Assembly: GCA_963580455.1 (NCBI GenBank) | Contig: OY756958.1 | Coordinates: forward strand, 1,934,501-1,998,500 | Direction: 5' to 3' | DNA length: 64,000 bases | DNA from: Euonymus europaeus | Taxonomy: Eukaryota > Streptophyta > Magnoliopsida > Celastrales > Celastraceae | Shown here: piece by piece, positions 35,148 to 48,099 of the stretch | Layout of the letters: the number at the start of each line of letters is the position of its first letter | Position numbering within the stretch: position 1 is the stretch's first letter | The notes under the pieces: generated by a model | What the model was told of the DNA's origin: nothing | Seen by the model: only the letters and a program-made list of their open reading frames with translations | Database searches by the model: none | Position numbers and translations under genes: made by a program

Positions 35148-37222
35148 ATGTTCTTTTTCGATTGGTTCTATGGGATTCTTGCATCTTTGGGGTTATGGCA
35201 GAAAGAGGCTAAGATTCTCTTCTTGGGTCTCGACAATGCAGGCAAGACCACTCTTCTGCACATGTTGAAAGACGAGGTTTGTTCCGCTTTTTTGTTTTTT
35301 TTTTCTATTTTGGTTATTGAGATTTCCCCCCCCCCCCCCTCTTTTTGTGTGTTTAATGACAAGGGATCTTATGCAGAGACTGGTACAGCACCAACCAACG
35401 CAGCATCCAACGTCTGAGGAGCTGAGTATCGGTAAAATCAAGTTCAAGGCTTTTGATTTGGGTGGTCACCAGATCGCTCGTCGAGTCTGGAAAGATTACT
35501 ATGCTAAGGTAAAACTGATTTCCCGAGATTTCTTATTGTTCATTATTGGTTCAAAATGAAGGAAAATATCAGCCATTATTTTGAATATTATGATTAGATT
35601 ATGTCACTGTTATCCGCTGATCTATATACTTAACTATACTGCTGAAATTGGTTTTTCTTATTGGGTTACTTTTTGTTAAGTACGAGTTCAATGTTTGTTT
35701 GATCATATGTCTGTCAGTTTATTTCATTGCAAGTGAATGAAAAGATAATGGCTGATGTAATTGGATTGATTGAATTGTTGGGCCATTGACGTTTTTGGAG
35801 CATTGCGGATCTCGCATGCTTCGAATCATGTTGTTTTTTATGCCATCTTAACTGGTGTGATAAATGTAACTGTGACGCTGCAGTGATGTGGATGTAGGTT
35901 TCTAACATTCTATTTTGTGTTTCTGACGTTCATTTGGCTTGGATGATGTGATCAACAACCTTCCAATGCTTTTGTTTCACATGAACTGTACAAGAAAGCA
36001 GTGTAGTGTGCTTGATGATTTCTCTTTTCTCCATTGATGCACGTTGTTGTTCATTGTTATTTTGTTTGTTTTTTGTGTATGCATATAACTGCGAACATTT
36101 TTCAGCTTTCAATTCTCCTCTATATATGTATCATAATCTGATTAAAAAATTGGTTGAACTTTAAGGGTTGAAAAATGAATGGCCCATGGCCAATGTTGCA
36201 CATCCTTTGCCTTCATAATCCCAAATAGAATTCTACTTTGTTGATCCGATTCACTCATGGGAGGCATAGATTGGCTATGGATGTTTCGCTGATAGCATAT
36301 CCTCTCTTTAGGGAGGTGTTTAATAGTAGCATTCCGTACATTACGCCCTCAGGACGGGCATTCTGATGCCTAATATGAAGCTATCTCAAGAAAGAACTTC
36401 AATGTAATGATGGCGGCTCTTTTAAGAACTATGAAAGTATTTGAAATGTCATTTAGGTTTTCCTTTAAACAGGCCAGTGTCTCTTTTTTCCCCCTCGTTC
36501 GTTTTGGATAAGTAAAGGAGAACTATTTTCTGAAGAAAAACAATGAACATGGCATTCTTTTGAATCTTTCAATGAACTAACCGATTTGCGTTGATATATC
36601 TTACCTTTATTTTGCTTTGTTCTTAGTATATTTCTGCTATGTATTGGTGTTTCGAGTAAGACATTGATTTGTTGATTTGCTATGCTCTTATGGACGCTTG
36701 AGTTTATTTCGAGCACCTGAAGTTTTGCAACCATATCACATTACACAAACGTTGCTCCAGTCACAGTTTTTCCGTGGTTCATTGCCCAATAGTGTAAAAA
36801 ATTTAGCTTAGTGTCCAGAAGTCGAAAGGCAATAGCTCTTCTGTTGTCCATCAACTTAAAACACTCTATAGACTTCATACTCTCCCCTTCTTTGTAAGCA
36901 GGTGGATGCTGTGGTTTACTTGGTGGATGCGTATGACAAGGGGAGGTTTGCAGAATCGAAGAAAGAGCTGGATGGCCTTCTTTCAGATGAATCCCTGGCT
37001 AATGTTCCGTTTCTGGTTTTAGGTAACAAGATTGACATTCCTTACGCTTCTTCAGAAGAAGAGCTTCGGTATCATCTAGGGCTCACTAACTTCACAACTG
37101 GCAAGGGAAAGGTGAAACTTGTGGAGTCGAATCTTCGACCAGTCGAGGTTTTCATGTGCAGTATTGTTCGCAAGATGGGATATGGAGATGGCTTCAAGTG
37201 GCTCTCTCAATACATCAAGTAG
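35148..37222 (+). CDS. SAR1: SAR1 small GTPase (COPII coat initiator), complete, 3 exons
   Basis: GTPase that starts COPII coat assembly on the endoplasmic reticulum by recruiting SEC23/SEC24. Exons 35148-35276, 35377-35508 and 36902-37222 give 193 aa, the standard plant SAR1 length. The N terminus [17 protein letters not shown] is the amphipathic membrane-inserting helix. P-loop GLDNAGKT is at 27-34, switch 1 PTSEELSIG at about 54-62, the DLGGH switch 2 motif at 70-74, and the base-recognition motif NKID at 129-132. The C terminus [10 protein letters not shown] is typical. Intron 2 (1.4 kb) has no other gene. Intron 1 carries a poly-C run near 35326-35339. SAR1 and CAMTA converge tail-to-tail with 696 bases between stop codons. 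Confidence 0.98.
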
Positions 37223-37918
37223 AGTTCACAGAGCAAATGGCTAGCCTTCTTTCGCAACATTTTCTGCCATTTTTGCAGTGCATCAACTGTTAATCGAAAT
37301 TGAGATTGAAATTTTTTGTCTGCCTTCAATTTGTTGAACCATCAACTGCTTTGGTAAATTTTGATTTTGATGACACGATTATAGATCCAAATTGAAACTT
37401 TACAGACTAGGTCTATTTGATATTCCTTCAATGGATTCTCACTTTTGTCAATAAGTGTTGCTGTCATCATATGTAATTCAAAATCTTGTCAAATCTGTTC
37501 ATGGTATCTTATCCTTCTATATTCAATCCCCTGTAAGGGTGATGTGTGCCATATATTTCCTTCCTTCGCCTCCTTCAGTCTTTAGATCGACGGTCAGCAC
37601 AACTAGATGACGCGCACCAGCCAATAATGATGTTCCAGGTCATAACTAACATGAAACCACACAATGCCCAACTTTAGATGTTTCCCAACACACACTTAAC
37701 CGTTAGATTCATGACAAGGTTCCAAATCTAAACCACCTAAACTGGCTGACATCATATTGACATTCCAAAGAGGACCCTCCATAAATCTTTAAAAGGTTCG
37801 AGAGGGTCAGTAATGCACATCTACATTCCATTAATTCTGGCCATCTAGAGCTAAATACAATGGCTGGGTCAAGTTATTAACTCGTATGGCCATGGATGTC
37901 TCTCAACCCACAACGAAC
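37223..37918. other. Convergent 3' flanks of SAR1 and CAMTA
   Basis: This 696-base gap should contain both 3' UTRs. I see no open frame, transposon end or RNA gene that I can support. Confidence 0.5.
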
Positions 37919-40900
37919 TCAACTGTACATACCGGTATCATCATTGAGAAGCCCCTCATATTCAAGCTGCAACGGAACAAGATTCAATTAATCTATTTAG
38001 TTTGTTCGCAAAAATAATGAAATGAATGACAGAATCATTTTTTGGGTAAAATAATTACCTCTGCTTCACTATGGGCCAACTTCATTCTTCGATACTCCTG
38101 TTGAGCTTTCCTTGAGCGGAACATTGCCTGCACAAAAACCACAGACCTCTCAACACGGTCTTCAGCTTGTTTGCGGCTGGCTCTGAAGAAGTCTTCTTCT
38201 GGGTCACTTAAATGACTATGGTCTACAGTTGTCTCAATAGGGTCAATCTGAAGTCCACGGAAACCTTTTCTCTTTAGACGCCAGCGCAGAATTGCTTTCT
38301 CAAGCACTCCAACTGACCAGATAATCTTACAATACTGCCTCCTTACTTGGAATCCCCGGAAAGCAGCCTACACAAGAATTAAGTTGCAATCAGTGGTTTC
38401 TGGAAGCTCTCCTGTAACCACTGTTACGTTGACAAGATTTATTATGTTTTATGATTGACTTGCTGGATATACAAATGAACCTCAGAGAGAACAAAAAAGA
38501 AGCTAGCTTGACCTTCAAATACGGTAGGCTTTCCTATGCCGGTATGACAGATTTCAACGAGTGATTTAAGAAAATAATTAATATCAGCCGCAATAATTAA
38601 ATAGCTTGACTTGAGGATTACAAATAAAATTTTTATTAGGTTTTAGTATTATCCATGCAACATTAACAACTTTGAGTTGCAAAGATGCTGCATATTTTTT
38701 TAGCAAAAATTAATGTGCCAGTAAACAAGTAAAAAAGCTTTACCTGAATTCTGATTGCATGACGACGAATATTCAGAAATTCTTGACGAATTTTCCAAGT
38801 ACGAAAACGATGCTGGATGTGAACAGCAGCAGTCATCTTCTTTCGCGAGTCAAACTTACGGAAGGCATGCTGGATCTTCATCGCTGCAATTATATTCCGT
38901 GCGTCATCCTCAAGATTAGAAACTTTAACTGCATTAGTCCTTACTTTAAAAGAGTGCTCCCTGAATGCACTCTGTATACGTGCTGCTGCATCAGCAGCTG
39001 TACGATATGCTGCCAAAGTATCCTTTAGATATAGCTCCTCCTCGCTGAGTTTTTCGGAGTTTACTACCTCACTTGCACTAGTTTGTAATGTCCCAAAAGC
39101 ATTTCCGGCCATAGACATATCCTTGAAATGTCCCACAAGACCCTTTTCTGAAAGATATGCCGCCAAGCCATCATGGCCCTTAATAGATGCAAGATCAGCT
39201 GCAGTGCATCCACCAGGGCTATCAGGAGTGGGGTCTGTGACCAAGTTTGGCTTTGCCCCAGCTGATAAGAGGGTCGCAACCATTTTCTCCCTACACAAAT
39301 AAATTTTCAAATGCAGATATCAATGGAAAGTAGCCAAAATAATTTAAAGCCATTCTCAAAACATGTACATAAAGCATAAATTTTATGCATGGTTGGCACT
39401 GTCCCGACTCCTCATCACGCTAAGCTTCAACTTTTTAATGACCAATATTAGCAAAACAGTAATAGTGGCACAGAAGGAGCAGAGTGCGATCAAGTTCACA
39501 TTACAATAACAAGGACTCTACGAGCTTCAAGAGTTTGAAGAGATGCAGCAGGCAAATGAGTCACGTAGAAATATAGCAGAAATCAATGCAATATGTTGGA
39601 TATGCATACCTTCCATAATGTGCCGCCCAATGAAGAGCTGTCCATCCGAATTTATCACGGAAATCCAGAGATAATCCCGACAAAGAAAATAGATATATAG
39701 CCCATGTATATCCAAGTATGGCGCACAAATGGATTACTCCTTGACCTAGATCATCATATTCGGTCGTTCTAGAGCCTTCAACCACTCTTTCCAACAACCA
39801 TTCTTTTAGTTTATTCTTCACCGTAACTTCTAGCAGAACACTTTGTGCTTGTGAATGAGAAACTCTGGTGTCTTCAATTGACTTAATCACATATGCCCAA
39901 CTATTGGCAATTGAAGAGGTTTTGCTGGAAAACTTTTTAGCCTCTTTCAGGGCATTTGGTGACACTTTATTATTTACGATGTTAAGACTTTTAGATGTTG
40001 AGAAAAGCAAATAAGCAAGCCTCATCTGGACCTGGAACTCTTCCCACTCGGTCTTCTCCTCTAATGAAATTATTGGATCAGGCAGTGAAGGAGCGCGATA
40101 ATCAAAATTCACATTTTGGCTAAGGGGTTTTTGGCGATCCAGACTCATGTAGAGACTTACTAAATTTGGGGAATGAGGAGGCAGAAAACAACGATAAACC
40201 CCTGTCTGAACAATTTCTGCAGGAATACAAGCTCCATCGCACACACAAAATAATTTGGACTTCATCAGGTGCAGGTACTTCTTCTGAAAAACTCCAGTGA
40301 CTAGGATCTGCACCAAAAAATTTATTTGATGTCAATATAAATGAATAAAACAAAATCTCGGATCTGTCAATCCCACAATCATAATTAATCATGACAAATA
40401 GTAACAAACAGGATGTTTAACCTAATTCTATTAACCATTTAACTAACCTAGACAATTTCAAGCCACTTGTAAATTCATAACTATACAAATATATGAAAGA
40501 AAAAAAATAATTATACAACTGCTAACTGACACCAACTTATCAAAGCTTTGAATTTCTAAATAAACAATAGAATATGACATCACATTTACCAAATATGAAA
40601 AGAAACCATGGCTTAGGTTCAGAAGACTTAGAACACCAATTAGCTTTGGTGGTAATACAAAATCTTATTATAAACATCACATACAACTTCATCCAAGAGA
40701 TCCACAAGTCTTGAATTCCTTTTGATAAAGTTGAATCAGCAACCTCTATGAGTCCATGAAATCCTAGTCTAGCACCATGCTTGCTAATGTTAAGTACACA
40801 CGACCTAGAATGCAGCATAACAACACTCAACCAGGTACAATTTTCAATGCTCCTTACATTATCAGGACTACAATATTCACCTCAGAAGAAACTATTGAGA

Positions 40901-43900
40901 TATATACCATTAGATAAAATGTCATTGTTGGTTGAAACTCAAAATTCTATCTCCATAAGAATTTTAAAACATCAAACTCAAATCCAAGCATGTATGTTTA
41001 AAAGACATGTTCTTCGTCAAATTCTCCCATGAAGCAAAAATCAAAAGGGCACATTTGATACAATGTAATTTCAATTTTCCTAATTAAATAATGAAGATTA
41101 GTCAATCAAACAAAAAATGATGCATAATAATCAAACAAAATTTAATATCAATCCATCAAAACATAGTATCACCATATATGTTCACATGTCAGGGGAGCTT
41201 GACAAGACATGGTCATTGTTCAACTAATATTTAGCCAGGCTATCGAGTATCAAGATAATATGATTGGTAGTGGAACAGAGTAAATCCAATACTCCCAGCT
41301 AAAATTCAGATTTTGAAAGAACATTTATCCAATAGTATTGGAGTCAATAGAGTCCAATACTCAAGTTATCAATCCAATTCATTCATCACTGTTCTCTTCC
41401 TCTAACTTGCTACTTCACACTCCTGCCTTTCTCCCTTCTCTTTTTAGAATGGAATAAAGAAAGCTTGTCAACTAGCGAACCATTTTCCTCTACTTAAAGT
41501 TGATTGATAAAGAATAATAGCAATAAACACACCCAAACAATGGGGAGGGTGATGAGTGGGAGAGAAAAAGAACCTTGGTAGTTTCAGTAGAAAATGCCCA
41601 TGCAGGCGAGATATCAGTAATGGTAAATATTTGCTCTGTCTCAGAATAATGATGTTGATGTTGATCCATCATAGGAGGACTGAATGAATCATAATCAGAT
41701 GAAAATGGAGATTCAAGCACAGGATCATCTACTGAGCCTGGAGAGTCACTTATGATGTCGTTCATCCACCTACCAAAACTGTCCTGACTTTGTATACCAT
41801 CATTGACCAAATTGTCCATAGGATCACAAGCTTCCACAGCTCCAGAATTCCTTCTCTGTGTATTCAAGTTAACTTGACCACCCCACATTGTCTGACTGTT
41901 AATACTATCCGGAACACTGAACTGATTTCCTTCACTGCCAGCTACTGGCTGCGCTAAATTATCCTGTAAAGAAACTTCAGTTAATGAATTGTAGGCTGAC
42001 ACTCGGCTACCCTGGAGAAAAAAACTATTAAATTGTCATCCTAAACCAACACTAGCAGCACAAGAATATTGGAGTAATTAGGAGAAATCTTCACATGCCA
42101 TTTAACAAATCAGGTGGGCAAGAAAAATAGAGGAACATCTTTAGAACCTAATAAATTAAAACCACAATAATGGCAGAGTATATTAGCAAAGTCAACTAAA
42201 GCTGATAGTACTTTATGGCCTACATCAAAACTTGCGTAAAAAAGCTGAAGAACATAAATATTGAAGATAAAAAAAATGAATAGTGAGTAGGAAAACAAAT
42301 AAAATACAACTACTTAAGTATTAGTCCCACAGCTTGGCTACATAAAATGAAAATGACATCATAAATGACAAAGAACTACGAAAAAATTTGTTTACATCAT
42401 TCATGGACCCACAAAATGTAGTTTGATTCTGCTTGTCTGAATATGGAACCTTGCCTGTAACCAAAAAAAAAACAATGGATAAATATGGTGATAAAAACAC
42501 AATTATTGGAGTCTTAAACTAGCTGCTCTACCGGAAACAGCTTCTAGTTCCTCACCTCCATTAGATGATGTTTGATTGTTAGCATCATTTGCAACCAGCT
42601 CATCCCATTCAAGTGTGTTGAGCTCATGAAGCCTCATTTCATGACTTCTGACAGTTAAACTATCACGAGGCTCTGCTGACTCCAAATTGCAGACAATGAG
42701 ATCACAGCATAACTAATTTGAATGAATAATAAATGATTTGGAAAAACCATCTCAATGTGGAAAATGGAGCGATAATAGCCCTATATAATTGTATTGTAAT
42801 AAATTCAACTAGCGCACCTAATTGTTTAAACGCATGACCAGCTCCAGAATCAAATTCTAATAAAAGAGAAGGAGCTGAGTTGACAGAGACAGAATTGGAA
42901 TTTGAGTTGACAGGTGTAACTGGAGAGCCCAACAACTGTATCATAAGACAGCCAAATCCCATGAGAGAATTTAAACATCTAGTGATTTTCGCAGAGTACA
43001 AACGTAAAATGAAACCTGGGACCAAATAAACATTTAAGCATAAAATTCTACTTCATTTCCCTTTATTTAGGAACTCAAATGATGCAAGAATGTGTTCATA
43101 AAACTTTTACAAAGGTTCTCAACCTACAATGACACTTCTAGCAAGAACATATAGCAATTCATGAAGAAAAAAAAAATTATTTCAATAAACAGGGGAAAAA
43201 AAATATCGGAATCGATTCTTCAACGAGTGATTGTTCAACATATTATTTACACATAGATTTTAATACAGAAAATCTTGAAAGAATGTGCGTATCATTTTCA
43301 TGCCTTAAAACAAGACATTGCTTCTTGTATGAACACCTGTCAGCTTGAAAGTCTGAGTTCTGATTTAGAGACTAATTTATTTTGCATCAACATATGTAAC
43401 TCTTCAACAAATGTTTTAAAATGAAGCACCAAGGCCTGACAATTCCAGTGCCTTCGTTTGGAACTACAGCAACTATAAAAATGCCTAAAATAGTGGACCA
43501 GTTAGAATTGTAGGTAACAAAAGGTTTAACAAAGCAACAATAAAATGGAAAAAAAATCCAGGCAACAAAAGTGGTATAATAAAGGATTCATTGCATACTA
43601 AATAATCATGAGAAAGGCAATTGCTGCACCATGCTTCACAAAAATATTCAAGTTTACTTCAGTCAAACGAATGTCTCTTTTTCTTCTTCATTTTTGAATG
43701 GTTAACGTTTTATTAAAGCACCAAGGGGGTGCAACCCAAAGAGCAACAAGGAGGCCGGGAACAAAGCCTTAAGAAGATTGGTACAGAACTACAATTAGAG
43801 GAACACCAAAACTTAATATAGAAGTCAAAGGATATCTCCTTTGAATCAAAGAGTCTGTGGTTTCTCTCTTTCCAGGTACACCACATGATGGACATGGGAA

Positions 43901-46900
43901 GCATAATAAGGATCTTCCTTTTGGCCTTGTCATTGAGAGAGCACTATGAGAGTAACTCACTGTCTACAGAACCATTATAACCCAATCAACCCCCAACAGA
44001 TTATAAGCAATGCTCCAAACCTTTCTTGTCCAGGGGCAGTGAAGAAGAAGATGGTTTATAGAATAGATTCATGACTCTCTTTACAAAGGCAAAATCTATT
44101 AACTAGAGAGATGCCTCGTGTCCGCAATCTTCTTGATGCTTAGAAGATGCTATTGACTAGGTGAACGTCATTTTTTATGTCATAGAGATGCTATCTGTTT
44201 TATAACAAATCAAGCCCACCAGTTGGCAAAAGTAACTAAGATGTAAGGAGAGTATAGCTTTAAATTGACAAGCAAACAACAAAGTAACTTCATACCTAAG
44301 CTATAACTATAGCATGCATATAGTAAACAATCAATTTCATGAGCAGAAAAGGGCATGTTGAATAAAAATTGGAACCGCCAAATCCTGAACCATATCTTTT
44401 TTTTGGCAGCAAAGGAAAAGAACCAGATTTAACACGTTACATTTGAATAACAGAAAACAAGCAGCAAGAAAACAAACCTCCTGATCACGATAGTGGACGA
44501 GTACTATGTGCTCTAGAGACCTGAAACACCAAGGTATTTAAAAACAAATTAACAAAATAAAATCCGGGAAGAGGTGAAGAGAGAAACATCTTCATATGAT
44601 AGGCATGATTCACTAATGTATAGTTGTGAACTTAACTATCACATACTTGTCAAGCAGCCAATAACATCTGCGAGCAAAGTTTGGGTTATCTTCACCACGT
44701 GCATAGTATACATGAATCCTTTCTTCATTACCAACCTGAAAAATGAAATAAAACGGGCAATACAATCAAGCATATGTCACTTAATTATTTACACTATAGA
44801 AAAGGAAGAATTACCACAAATTACTTGATACACAATGCAAATTCTGCAAACAAAAAATGAAGATTCTAGATTTCATATTCCAAAGCTGTGAAGGGTAGCA
44901 AGGAAAAATGATAACAATGACCCAAAAAGATTGAAGCATTTTGGCTCACAGCAAGAAAAGGGAAAAGAATCAATGCATCCAATGGCACATTCACACTCAT
45001 AGACATTTCTATAAGATTTCAAAACTATACTAAGCTTCATGCATAAGAATGCACATTATTTTGTTTGAATAAGAATGCACCTTAGTTAAGTACCATAATG
45101 TTACAAAAACTATCAGTTAAGCGTGTTCATAAGTTTATATATTTGTCTACATTTTTCATCTTCAATGCTCGTGTCAACATGTGATTAAAAAAAATATAAC
45201 ACCAAGTACTACAAAAATGTCTTCTAAGCAGATAATTTCAGCACTGTCGCACAGGGAAACAGAATAATCATATAATTACATAATCTAAACAATCATATAA
45301 CTACAGAATCTCAATCTACCAAGCAACAAGAAGTGTGAAAATAGATTAATCCCACGCGAATGGTTAAAAGCACTGATGTGAATAATCATAGAATCTCACT
45401 TTCAAGTGTTCGTGCGCTTCCTTAACGGTCTTTCCGTCGATTTTCTTTTTCCAGTTATGACCATCTTTGCGAAAATTCCTAAGCATTCTACGGTCGAACA
45501 ATACAATAGTGCCACCTGTTACATGAAATGAAACCAAGATCAGAAACTAAAAGTAGGGGTGTAAACGAGCCGAGTCGAGCTTTGAGGAGCTTGAGCTCGG
45601 CTCGGTTCAAATGTGATGAGCTCGACTCGAGCTTAAAATTAAGGCTCGAGCTTGGCTCATTAAAAGCTTGAGTAATTCTTAAACGAGTCGAGCTCGAACT
45701 TGACTCATTAAAAACTTGATAAATCACTAATTGAGTCAAGCTCGATAATAATAATAAGGATACTTAATAAATATATGTTAATATTTAGTACTCATGTAAT
45801 ATACTAATAATAATAATGATACTTAATGAGTTAACTAGTACATTGAATCACATGAATAGTTTATTATATTCAAACGTATTAATAATGTTAAATTGGAAAT
45901 CAAAGAACTATTACACACACATATATATATAGTCGAGTTATACCAACGAGCCAAGCTATAAGCCGAGCCAACGAGCTAGTTCGCGAGCCTTAACGAGCCG
46001 AGCTTTGTGATGCTCAAGCTCGGCTCGTTTATGAATCGAGCTTTAAAATCAAGCTCAAGCTCTGCTCATTTATGAATCGAGTCGAACAAGAAGAGTTTTT
46101 TACTTTTTTTCGAGCCGAACACCCTCGATTACACCCCTAACTAAAAGCAGTAGTTTTCCTTCTTTAATAGACTAACAACAAAACAAAAATATGAGCTAAA
46201 TAAACATAATACACCATACTGAGCACTATCAACTATGCCTATGAGCCATAACTGTAACTAGACATTGCTTCTACTCTCATCATAGATACAGACACCTAAA
46301 TGAAAGATTGCCTCACATTCACATAGGCATGGATATCGACTTCGTTGAGCATATCGACTTCGTTGAGAAAAGGAAGGATGGATGAAAGGAGTTAGAAAAG
46401 CAACAGCGTTAGCAAAAAATAATTAGAAATCAAATAAAATGTAAATGGCAAAGCTAGGCCAGGACTGACAGGGTAAAGACAAATACTATTTCGATACCGA
46501 CTGCCAATGGCTTTCGTAGTCTCTTAGCATTGGCAAACACATTATGCCATCAGAAAGGTGGAACCATGGACCTATGACAAGTCCAAAACAGAAACGCCTC
46601 GAGAATAGGACATTTGGAAAGAGAACATCAAGTATAGATACTGTGTGATTTATGATGGAATGATTTGATCTGTTCCATTAGCTTGTATGTTGTGATTAAA
46701 CGCGTTACAGTTTTCAAATATATAACTGCTCACAATATAAGCACAACCCTTAAGAAAAATGCAATACGTGTCACAATATAGGGATGAAAGTTGTTGTTCA
46801 CATCAGCACTAAAGTAATGGGTAGTAGTTACTTTTGGGTAAATTTACGGGCTTCACATTAACGCCAAAATACTTGTGGTTACAAAGTATCGCGTGAATCT

Positions 46901-47657
46901 CATTTGGGCGAAGCCATCTCATTCCAGCTTCCTTCATTATGTTTCCAAAATCTAAATCTGCTCAAAAAACAAAAGTTCATTCTATCAATAAGCATGAAAA
47001 CATATTTATATGCTTTAATATAAAGTACGCATAAGATTTCCAAGGAAAAAAAATGAAATAAAACCACAAGAAGATCAATAACAATTTTTCTTTAAAAAAA
47101 AGCTCAATCCATGTCATAAGAAAATCTATAAAAATTCAGTATACCAATATGCTGCCTCTATTGTGTCAAAACAATCTTCTTTATTATTAACCCCAACCAA
47201 ACACTACAAATTCTGCTTATTTTTTGGGCCACTTTTACTATGGTGACACCAATCCTTTCAACCATTATAATTTATGCAGATTCTCTCCGCAGAGAGTTAC
47301 ATGCTGAAGTAAAAATGTTTATGCACCTTCCTTAAGTGCTTCAAAATGTTTACGGAAAATAAAAAGTTCCAAAAGGTTTAGCCCATTTCTTTCACAGTTC
47401 AACAAGGAAAAGAAGAAACATTTGCCTATAAATCAACACTCAAACACAACGAGTGTTTTTGGTTATAATGATCTAATCAACACTCAAACATGCCCAGTTT
47501 CGTCAATTAAAATTGGACATGCCATAGGGGGGCATGCCACGAGAAAACTAAACGTGGTTGTACTCTAAAATTCACCAGAATTATGCAGCATACCTTTCAT
47601 CGTATGGAACCCATGAATCTCCGAGCCCGTCAGCTTACCCAGACCCGCACTTTCCAT
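37919..47657 (-). CDS. CAMTA5: Calmodulin-binding transcription activator, CAMTA5/6 type, complete
   Basis: Nuclear factor coupling calcium/calmodulin to genes with CGCG/CGTG boxes. Coding exons in transcript order: 47657-47594, 46957-46832, 45515-45400, 44735-44647, 44520-44478, 42935-42818, 42675-42532, 42454-42396, 42011-41574, 40307-39610, 39290-38744, 38367-38059, 37966-37919; 2799 nt, 932 aa. The CG-1 DNA-binding domain spans about 22-146 (WLRPNEIHAILCNHKYF, VLFDRRMLRNFRKDGHNWKK, HIVLVHYRDQE). The SQDSFGRW motif follows at about 320-340, then TIG/IPT (about 393-480) and ankyrin repeats (about 600-690, GWTALHWAAHYGREKMV). IQ motifs lie at about 760-850, with the calmodulin-binding helix WSVGVLEKAILRWRLKRKGF. 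The start MESAGLGKLTGSEIHGFHT resembles CAMTA5/6. The least certain boundary is the acceptor at 42675. Introns carry a LINE fragment and a hAT MITE. Confidence 0.95.
43690..44170 (-). mobile_element. L1-type LINE 3' fragment in a CAMTA intron
   Basis: On the minus strand 43713-43904 encodes MWCTWKERNHRLFDSKEISF, the typical region after the zf-RVT zinc-binding motif in plant L1 elements. Upstream sequence (43905-44130) shows a broken zf-RVT core (NRFCLCKESHES) in shifting frames. It lies in the intron 42936-44477, in the sense orientation of CAMTA. Decayed and not coding. Confidence 0.7.
45554..46139. mobile_element. hAT-like MITE, 586 bp, in a CAMTA intron, with perfect 8-bp TSD
   Basis: Ends TAGGGGTGTAAACGAGCC and (reverse) TAGGGGTGTAATCGAGGG are inverted repeats. 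The 8-bp duplication ACTAAAAG flanks it (45546-45553, 46140-46147). The arms are dense in GCTCGAG/GAGCTCG motifs and the centre is AT-rich. Its termini resemble those of the outer hAT element at 17000-18671. It lies between exons 2 and 3 of CAMTA, inside the CG-1 coding region. Confidence 0.9.
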
Positions 47658-48099
47658 CTTTAACAACAACAAAACAAAAACAAAAATCACAAATCTCGCA
47701 AGCCTATAATTCCATCAATGAAACGTCCGAAACAAGCAGCTCGGAGTAAACAATCATCAACCAAAAGCGATCGAAAGGGCAGAAAACCTAGCGAAGCAGG
47801 CGATGATTACCGAATCAAGCGAGAGGATTCTGGATTCTCAAAAGTCTTTTTTTAGATTGGTCAAAATACAAGGAAATTAATTAACCAGCGCCCTTTTTGG
47901 ATGCTCGTGCTTCAGCCTTCAGGGAGAGAACTGTGAAAAATACGGTGACGATACAGGTCACGGTCAGTTCGAGCAGAAAGTCCTATAGCCAGTGGGTCTT
48001 TTACCTTTTATATGATAGGTCCCGTTTGATGAATATGCTCTTATTAAAAAAACAGGATATAGCTATTTCCACCTCATTTTTTTCTATTTTATTCCAATA
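47658..48099 (-). other. CAMTA 5' UTR/promoter and flank
   Basis: Upstream of the CAMTA start. It includes the leader and probably an upstream exon or intron that I could not define. No separate gene is supported. Plus-strand frames at 47558 and 47897 are not convincing. Confidence 0.35.

Noticed and set aside
35321..35345. Poly-C run between SAR1 exons 1 and 2, with open frames running through it
   Set aside because: It is an intronic homopolymer before a normal acceptor. SAR1 length and motifs are complete without it.
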